Shown here: in pieces, positions 19,208 through 24,234 of the stretch
How positions within the stretch are numbered: the first letter of the stretch is position 1
Layout of the letters: each line of letters starts with the position of its first letter
Source: Poteriospumella lacustris
Lineage: Eukaryota; Sar; Chrysophyceae; Chromulinales; Dinobryaceae
Direction: 5' to 3'
Assembly (NCBI GenBank): GCA_008000375.1
Contig: SMOI01000426.1
Location: 1-24,234 of the forward strand
DNA length: 24,234 nt
Notes under the pieces: model-generated
Database searches by the model: none
Seen by the model: only the letters and a program-made list of their open reading frames with translations
Told to the model about the DNA's origin: nothing
Made by a program: the position numbers and the translations under genes

Positions 19208-19643
19208 TTAGTGCTGTTGAGACTGCGGCGGCTGTTGTCCAGGCAACTTGCCGGCCGCCTTCAGGTCGCGTAGGTACTGCTGGAAGTTCTCCTCGTTGTA
19301 ATACCGGTCCATGCACTTGTTCACTGTTGTCCATGTATAAAAGAAGGGTGAAACATCGTCACAGAAAGGTCGTTTCGGCAGCGAGTGGGGGAGACGTACT
19401 GGTGTTCGACAACTCGCGGCACTTGAAGATGACCCACGCACCGTTCTCTTGGGCACATTTGCCAAAGGCGATCGACTCTTCCTTACAATTCTGTCGAGCT
19501 AAGCCCTGGAACTGCTTCCGTAAGTTTTCCTCGACTGTTTTCCGCATGTGTCCACCCAGACGCGCATCGCGGGCGTCTTGCTTCAGCTCTCCTTGAGTCG
19601 GATTGGCCGCGTTGGCGTTGTTGTTACTATTTGCGTCACTCAT
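19208..19643 (-). CDS. CMC1: CMC1-type twin-Cx9C mitochondrial protein
   Basis: Two exons (19643-19400 and 19323-19208; one 76-nt intron with a GTACGT donor) encode 119 residues. Cysteines 53, 63, 75 and 85 make two Cx9C motifs, with the intron falling exactly inside the second. Joined, the motifs read CKEESIAFGKC and CRELSNTMNKC, followed by MDRYYNEENF, matching the CMC1 pattern of a Cys pair, KCR, and YYxxxxF. CMC1 is imported into the intermembrane space by the Mia40 disulfide relay and helps cytochrome c oxidase assembly and COX1 stability. The N-terminus is Asn/Ala-rich and the C-terminus Gln/Pro-rich, both likely flexible. Another CHCH protein such as CMC2 is possible but fits less well. 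It is divergent from the Cnx1-like gene and convergent with U2AF, only 95 bp away. Confidence 0.87.
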
Positions 19644-19942
19644 TTCTGCCCGATACTTATACTACTGGTATTTCGCTTGTGTCTGCTCGTTAGGCTACCG
19701 TTGAGATGCTTCCTTCTGTTTTATATTCCGTCGCGAGGCGGTGGAGGTCGCCGAGAGAAGAAACACCCGCGTGGCGTCGTCGTCGTCGCGACCAGACCCG
19801 TAGGAGGCCACCGACCGCCGCCGCCGACCGCCACCATCTTCAATCTTCAATCAATAAATCAATCGACAATCATTGCAGTACAACACCATTGGTGGTCCTC
19901 AGAAGTGCCGTCAGAACTCTAAACGCGATTGGTCAATCTACG
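19644..19942. promoter_or_regulatory. Divergent promoter region between CMC1 and Cnx1-like gene
   Basis: This 299-bp space has start codons on both sides. It includes a CGTCGT-rich stretch around 19776-19800 and an A/T-rich TCAATAAATCAATC segment near 19848-19866 just before the Cnx1 leader. No clear TATA box is seen. Confidence 0.4.
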
Positions 19943-22316
19943 ATGAATTCGTCTCCCATCAGTGTTGAAGAAGCCATTCGACGAGTGGTGGCCGCGACGC
20001 AGCCGTTGGCTGTCGAGCGGTTGACCTTGTCCACGAAGCTTTTAGGAAGAACTCTTGCGGAGCCGCTGATTTCCAAAGCACCTTTCCCACACTTTCGTGC
20101 ATCGATCATGGATGGATATGCGGTTTGCGGACCACTTCAACCGGGTGTGTACCGCATCACCCAGCACATGCACGCGGGCGATGCATCGAAAGGAGATCTG
20201 GCTGCCAATGAAGTATCTTACATTGCGACGGGGGCCAAAGTGCCTGACACCGCCAACGCAGTGGTGAAAATCGAGGAGACTCGCAAGATCAGTGAGGAAG
20301 AAGTGGAGATCCTCGTCGCGGTCAAAGAAGGCGACCACATTCGTCAAATTGGCAGCGACATCGAGTTCGGAGAGGAGGTGCTTGCGAAGGGAACCGTCTT
20401 GGGACCGATTGAATTGGGATTGATGGCTACGACGGGCTTTACGGAGGGTATTCCTTGTCTACGCCGGCCTGTCATCGGTGTGATGTCGACGGGCAACGAA
20501 CTCGTCGACCCGTCCACACCCGACGCCGCCCTCGGCGAAGCGCAAGTCCGCGACAGCAACCGCATCACCTTGATCGGATCATTCCAACTGGAACACTTCG
20601 AAGTAATTGACTACGGAATCATGCCCGATGAGTTGGATGCGATTCGAGCGAAGCTGTGGCAAGCGTGTCGCGAGTGCGACGTCGTGGTCACCTCGGGCGG
20701 CGTCTCGATGGGCAACAAGGACTACATCAAGTTCTTGCTCTTGAACGACGACTCCTTTTCCCCGCACGTGACCTTGCACTTCAATAAACTCAACATGAAG
20801 CCTGGCAAGCCCACCACCTTCGCCACGATCCGCAGCAGTCGCCCGGCGGGTGGCGAGGCGGCGGCGGCGGCGGAGAAGTCGACGCTTTTCTTTGGGCTGC
20901 CGGGGAACCCCGTGTCGTGTATCGTGACCAAGACGTTGTTTGTGGATGTGGCGTTACGACGGCTACAGGGCTTCTCTGCGTTGCAATCGCTGCACACCGA
21001 AGTCACCGTCACGCTGCTGGGCGACAAGCCGATCACGTTGGATCCGGAGCGGCCGGAGTACCATCGCGTGTCCATCTTCGCGACTGGGCCGTCTACATCG
21101 TCTGCTGCGGGTCCATCGACCAAACTGGTCGCGTATAGTACGGGCAATCAGCGCTCCAGTCGGCTGTTGTCGATGAAGACGGCCAACGGGCTGCTCTACC
21201 TGCCACAGGGACCGGGCAAAGCGGTCTTCGGCCAGGAGTATCGCGCGCTGCTCATCAGCCAACTGCCCGTCCCCGTTCTCGATCAAGATTCAATGCATAA
21301 GCTGGCCGCAGCCGTTCCCGATGCGGTAGCAGTGGCAACTCCGTCGTTGGCGCATTTGCCGCGCTCGTTCACCGACAAACTGCAGGCGAAGGCGGCCGCC
21401 GCCACCGCCACTGTCGTCACCACCGCTGGCAGCAGCAGCAAGTGCTGCCCCGCCCACCTGTCGCATGCGGATGGCGCCTGGAAGCACATTCGCGTGGGCA
21501 TTTTGACCATTTCCGATCGCGTATGTGGGTCCTCCTTCATCTGTGAGAGCCGACGCGTCTGATCTGCTGTGCTGTGCTGTGCTGTACTGTTCTGTGCTGT
21601 GCTGTGGTGTAGGCCTCGACGGGGACGTACCAAGACGACAGCGGCCCGGAGATCGCCAAGATTTTGACGCAATGGGCTGCGACGGCGGCTGCGTCGGCGG
21701 AGGAGAAACCGTACCCGTTGCACTTCGAAGTGACGCGCTACGCGACGGTGCCGGACTCGCCCGACGTGATCACGTCGACGGTGCTGCAGTGGACCAACTC
21801 GTCGCGGTCACCGCCGTCGTCAACGGCAGCATCGGTGGCAGACAGCGGATTGCCAGCGACAGACAGCGCCGTATCAGCTGCGACCGGCGAGGCCGCCGTC
21901 GATTTGCTGTTGACCTCTGGCGGCACGGGCTTCGGCCCCCGCGACTTCACCCCCGAGACGATTGCCCCGCTGCTCCATCGCCCTGCGCCGGGCATCGCAC
22001 AAGCATTGCTGCAGGAGGGCTTGAAGTACACGCCCTTGGCGGTCTTGGCGCGCCCCGTGGCGGGTACCCGCCACCAAACCTTCATCGCCACGCTGCCGGG
22101 CAGGTAACGTGTCGCGTGTCGTCGTGTGTACTGTCGTCGTGTGTACTGACTGCGGCTGTGTCTGTCTGCGTCTGTGTCTACAGCGTGAAGGCCGTTCGAG
22201 AGAACCTCGTCGCCTTGAAGCCCCTGCTGCCTCGCATCATGGAGTTGCTGAAGACGCCCCGCGACGAGGGACTCTTCTCGTCGCACGGCGTCCACGGCGC
22301 GGCGGCCAAGAAGTAA
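19943..22316 (+). CDS. CNX1: Molybdopterin molybdenumtransferase fusion, Cnx1-like (MoeA-MogA)
   Basis: Exons 19943-21520, 21613-22103 and 22184-22316 (introns 92 and 80 nt) encode 733 residues. The E (MoeA-like) domain, about 1-440, shows FPHFRASIMDGYAV, a GVMSTGNELVDP loop, VTSGGVSMGNKDY and GLPGNPVSC. The G (MogA-like) domain starts near residue 515 with HIRVGILTISDR and continues ASTGTYQDDSGPEI, TSGGTGFGPRDFTPE and LPGSVKAVRENL. The G domain adenylates molybdopterin and the E domain inserts molybdate, completing the molybdenum cofactor for nitrate reductase, sulfite oxidase and related enzymes. E before G is the plant Cnx1 order; animal gephyrin is the reverse. A Ser/Ala-rich insert of about 35 residues lies inside the G domain. 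The frame is open upstream to 19706, but 19943 starts the conserved region and leaves room for the divergent promoter with CMC1. The intron between ISDR and ASTG splits the MogA motif. Confidence 0.92.
21566..21610 (+). repeat. Pentanucleotide (GCTGT) repeat inside an intron
   Basis: Nine tandem five-base units (GCTGT with single-base variants ACTGT, TCTGT and GGTGT) fill the 3' half of the first Cnx1-like intron, ending directly at the TAG acceptor. The repeat forms the pyrimidine/guanine tract of the splice site and explains why this intron (92 nt) is the longest in the window. Confidence 0.88.
22117..22146 (+). repeat. Exact 15-bp tandem duplication in an intron
   Basis: TGTCGTCGTGTGTAC occurs twice without a gap, at 22117-22131 and 22132-22146, in the second Cnx1-like intron (22104-22183). 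Without the duplication the intron would be about 65 nt, close to the window minimum. Confidence 0.88.
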
Positions 22317-22720
22317 CACTGTCGCCCCCCCACCGCATAGCATAGTACCGTACAGATACGGAGCTGTAACACCGCTGTATCATATCGTGCCACAACCACC
22401 ACAGCCCCCGTTGGCATTAGAAAAAGGAGGGGGGAGGTGTATATAACTATTTAGCCTTCCCGCTTACCACGGGGCTTCCCCTTGTATACGGCATTGTAGA
22501 CCCAAGCGACTGCCCGTTAATGTACAGCCACCCCTCCCCTCCCCCTGCAGTTGAGCCCTCCATATAATGCCTGTGTGAACACCTGGTTCTTTCTGGTGAA
22601 TAGCGCACCAATTGTCTGTCCAGTCGAAACACTCAATTCACAACGTTTTTACAACATGCACAGCTCTGCATATATATATGCATATAACAAGGAGAAAAGA
22701 AGGCCCAGAGGCGAGCTCTT
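22317..22720. other. Convergent intergenic region with G-rich and C-rich tracts
   Basis: The 404 bp between the stop codons of the Cnx1-like gene and the small membrane protein contain no supportable gene. A G-rich tract at 22426-22438 (GGAGGGGGGAGG) is followed about 100 bp later by a C-rich tract at 22529-22546 (roughly its complement). The two could pair imperfectly or form unusual DNA. A TATATATATGCATATA stretch lies near 22670-22685. Confidence 0.45.
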
Positions 22721-23068
22721 CTACGTCTCATGACCCTGATCTTCATGCCGGCGGCGATTGCGCCGATCTTTCTCGATCGCCTGTCTTACACCCTTATCAA
22801 TTTCAAGTGCAAGTATACGCTGGTTGGACTCTCTGGAAAACTCCTTTAAGTCCGATCGAAGGAGCTCAAATTTCGAGTCGATTGTTTGGTCCATCGAATC
22901 TAGGCGGGAGATCAACAGGAACGATGCACCAGCGAAGAACAACATGGCGGCTCCACCGTACAAACCAAATCCAAGCTGGTCTTTGGCCACCTGATTCAGG
23001 GACTGGAGTCGCTCACCACCTGTGGATGTGGTGGTGGAGAATATCCTTTTCGAAAATCGCCCAAGCAT
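22721..23068 (-). CDS. Small putative mitochondrial membrane protein
   Basis: This intronless frame encodes 115 residues from ATG 23068. The N-terminus, MLGRFSKRIFSTTTSTGGER, is rich in Arg, Ser and Thr without acids until residue 19 and looks like a mitochondrial presequence. One hydrophobic segment follows at about 42-62 (GFGLYGGAAMLFFAGASFLL). After it comes a charged helical region (about 63-100, likely coiled coil), and the tail is very basic then His/Glu-rich (KDRRNRRRHEDQGHET). I do not recognise the family. The topology fits an inner-membrane protein anchored near its N-terminus. A start nine codons further upstream (23095) is possible but would add a hydrophobic stretch that spoils the presequence. 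The gene is divergent from DHFR-TS, 360 bp away. Confidence 0.65.
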   Translation of the reverse strand: MLGRFSKRIFSTTTSTGGERLQSLNQVAKDQLGFGLYGGAAMLFFAGASFLLISRLDSMDQTIDSKFELLRSDLKEFSRESNQRILALEIDKGVRQAIEKDRRNRRRHEDQGHET

Positions 23069-23428
23069 GGTGAGGTAAAAGAAAATAAATACCATTGACC
23101 ATCACCCATCGCTTTGCATGCTTGCGATACGATGCCAATATTCGCATCGCCCGTCCCGTCCGTTGGGAAGGGGTCGGTCGTGTGTCGTCACCATCGTGTC
23201 TATACCCAGAGACCTTTTTGGCCCTACATGTACATACCCAGATACCCAGAGCGGTAGGTTTGAAATCCGCCGTGGCCGACGACGTGTTCGATTTGAATCT
23301 TCTTTGCCCCCTTCCTTCTCCCGACAATGCGCACTGGTGCACGTGGGTAGAAATACGAGGCTAGATTGTGTGAGGGTTACACCCAGAATAGTACATTTTG
23401 CATATCGCGAACTTATTATTCGGTGAAC
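23069..23428. promoter_or_regulatory. Divergent promoter region of DHFR-TS
   Basis: These 360 bp hold three copies of a TACCCAGA motif: TACCCAGAGA at 23203-23212 and a doubled copy at 23235-23254. The doubled copy closely parallels the one upstream of eS21/U2AF. A weaker ACACCCAGAATA occurs near 23380. No coding sequence is supportable here; the several open frames on both strands are short and featureless. Confidence 0.5.
23235..23254 (+). promoter_or_regulatory. Doubled TACCCAGA motif, DHFR-TS promoter
   Basis: TACCCAGA is followed directly by TACCCAGAGCGG. The eS21/U2AF element at 16610-16631 has the same arrangement with two extra bases in the first unit and two substitutions in the second. 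A single copy lies 32 bp upstream at 23203. Confidence 0.4.
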
Positions 23429-24234
23429 ATGACATCCAAAGGCTTCGCCCCCGTTGTCTCTTTGCATCCAGCAACCTACGGCATTGGTCGTGATGGGCAG
23501 TTACCATGGCGCGTCAAGGAAGATATGGCATTCTTCAAGGACATTACTTCTACCGCCCCATGTGGTCTTCGCAACGCGGTGGTCATGGGTCGCAAGACAT
23601 GGGAATCTCTCCCTGCGAAGTTCCGCCCGCTGCAAAACCGCTTGAACGTTGTGCTGTCGTCGGATGCCAATGTCCGAACGAAATATGCCCTTCCTGATGA
23701 AGTGCTGTCGTTTGCTTCCCTATCCGATGCAGTGAATGCTCTCGATCAAGATGCTACCGTTGCATCAGTGTTCATCATCGGTGGAGAGTCGCTATACCGC
23801 GAGGCCGTCGCCTCTCCGCTCTGTCGCAAAATCTACGTGACCGAAATATTTGGGGAGTTTGAAGGGTTTGATACCTTTTTCCCACGCGTTCCAGCGGACA
23901 GCTTCCGTCTTTCGAAGCGAACGAAGCCGCAGCCTTCCTCGACGGCTGGCATTACCTTCCGATTCGTTGAGTATGATGCCGTGGAGGAGGTTTGTGACAG
24001 TGTCGCCGCTCCATCATCGCTCCCACCGCAGCCTATGTTGTCTGTCCGGAATACCGAAGAGTTGCAGTATCTGGACCTTGTGCGCGAGATCATTGAGACG
24101 GGCGTGTTGAGAGGTGATCGCACGGGCACCGGCACCGTTTCCAAATTCGGTGTGCAAATGCGCTTCAGTTTACGGAACAACGTGTTCCCACTGATCACAA
24201 CGAAACGAGTGTTTTGGAGAGGCGTTGCGGAAGA
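23429..24234 (+). CDS. DHFR-TS: Bifunctional dihydrofolate reductase-thymidylate synthase (3' end beyond window)
   Basis: One uninterrupted frame of 268 codons runs from ATG 23429 off the window end. The DHFR domain (about 5-185) shows [20 protein letters not shown] with the proton-donating acid D32, [12 protein letters not shown] binding NADPH and [13 protein letters not shown] short linker (about 186-205) leads into thymidylate synthase from about 208 ([16 protein letters not shown]). TS motifs visible are [14 protein letters not shown], the phosphate-binding arginine loop, and [14 protein letters not shown]; the catalytic cysteine lies beyond the window. The enzyme makes dTMP and regenerates tetrahydrofolate. 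The fusion is typical of plants and many protists and absent from animals and fungi. No intron is seen in this part. It is divergent from the small membrane protein gene. Confidence 0.96.
   Translation, partial: MTSKGFAPVVSLHPATYGIGRDGQLPWRVKEDMAFFKDITSTAPCGLRNAVVMGRKTWESLPAKFRPLQNRLNVVLSSDANVRTKYALPDEVLSFASLSDAVNALDQDATVASVFIIGGESLYREAVASPLCRKIYVTEIFGEFEGFDTFFPRVPADSFRLSKRTKPQPSSTAGITFRFVEYDAVEEVCDSVAAPSSLPPQPMLSVRNTEELQYLDLVREIIETGVLRGDRTGTGTVSKFGVQMRFSLRNNVFPLITTKRVFWRGVAE

Noticed and set aside
19706-19942. Upstream extension of the Cnx1-like frame
   Set aside because: It would occupy nearly the whole divergent promoter with CMC1 and encodes Arg-rich low-complexity sequence not expected in a cytosolic Cnx1.
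1-24234. tRNA, rRNA, CRISPR arrays, transposons, prokaryotic defence islands
   Set aside because: No cloverleaf with TTCRA arm, no regularly spaced repeats, no transposase, reverse transcriptase or terminal repeats were seen. All genes are intron-bearing or eukaryote-type.

Overview
This is a gene-dense eukaryotic nuclear window. It holds 14 recognisable protein-coding genes plus the first codons of a fifteenth. Nearly all are split by very short spliceosomal introns: the 28 introns I could place are all 62-92 nt with GT...AG ends. Bacterial origin is excluded by the introns, by eukaryote-only proteins (U2AF large subunit, ribophorin I, ribosomal protein eS21, a PX-BAR sorting nexin) and by the lack of operons. 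Three traits point to a plant- or protist-like lineage, perhaps a stramenopile such as an oomycete: a bifunctional DHFR-thymidylate synthase, a molybdenum cofactor protein in the plant Cnx1 order (MoeA-like then MogA-like, the reverse of animal gephyrin), and a small CCHC knuckle protein of a type I associate with oomycetes. The lineage call is inference only.

Layout. Positions 1-48 (minus) look like the start of a divergent gene. 457-2069 and 3293-4905 (both plus) are two nearly identical ribophorin I genes. Between them, on the minus strand, lies a four-TM COPI-associated-type Golgi protein (2242-2985). A coiled-coil protein of unknown function follows on the minus strand (5015-5988). Then come three plus-strand genes: an EH-like/PX/BAR sorting nexin (6636-9143), an intronless cytosolic-type sulfotransferase (9814-10716) and an R2R3 MYB regulator (11256-14193). 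The CCHC protein is at 15001-15601 (plus). The rest alternates in strand: eS21 (15872-16321, minus), U2AF large subunit (16900-19112, plus), CMC1-type twin-Cx9C protein (19208-19643, minus), Cnx1-like protein (19943-22316, plus), a small putative mitochondrial membrane protein (22721-23068, minus) and DHFR-TS (23429 to window end, plus, truncated by the window).

The genes are mostly housekeeping: ER glycosylation, Golgi/endosome traffic, splicing, translation, cytochrome oxidase assembly, cofactor and nucleotide synthesis. They do not form one pathway. Five divergent pairs share short intergenic spaces of about 300-650 bp. I found no transposon, CRISPR array, tRNA or rRNA, and no sign of a novel multi-gene system. 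The most unusual structure is the ribophorin I pair, whose similarity, introns included, runs from start codon to stop codon and then ends abruptly. A second is a doubled TACCCA-type motif shared by two divergent promoters.
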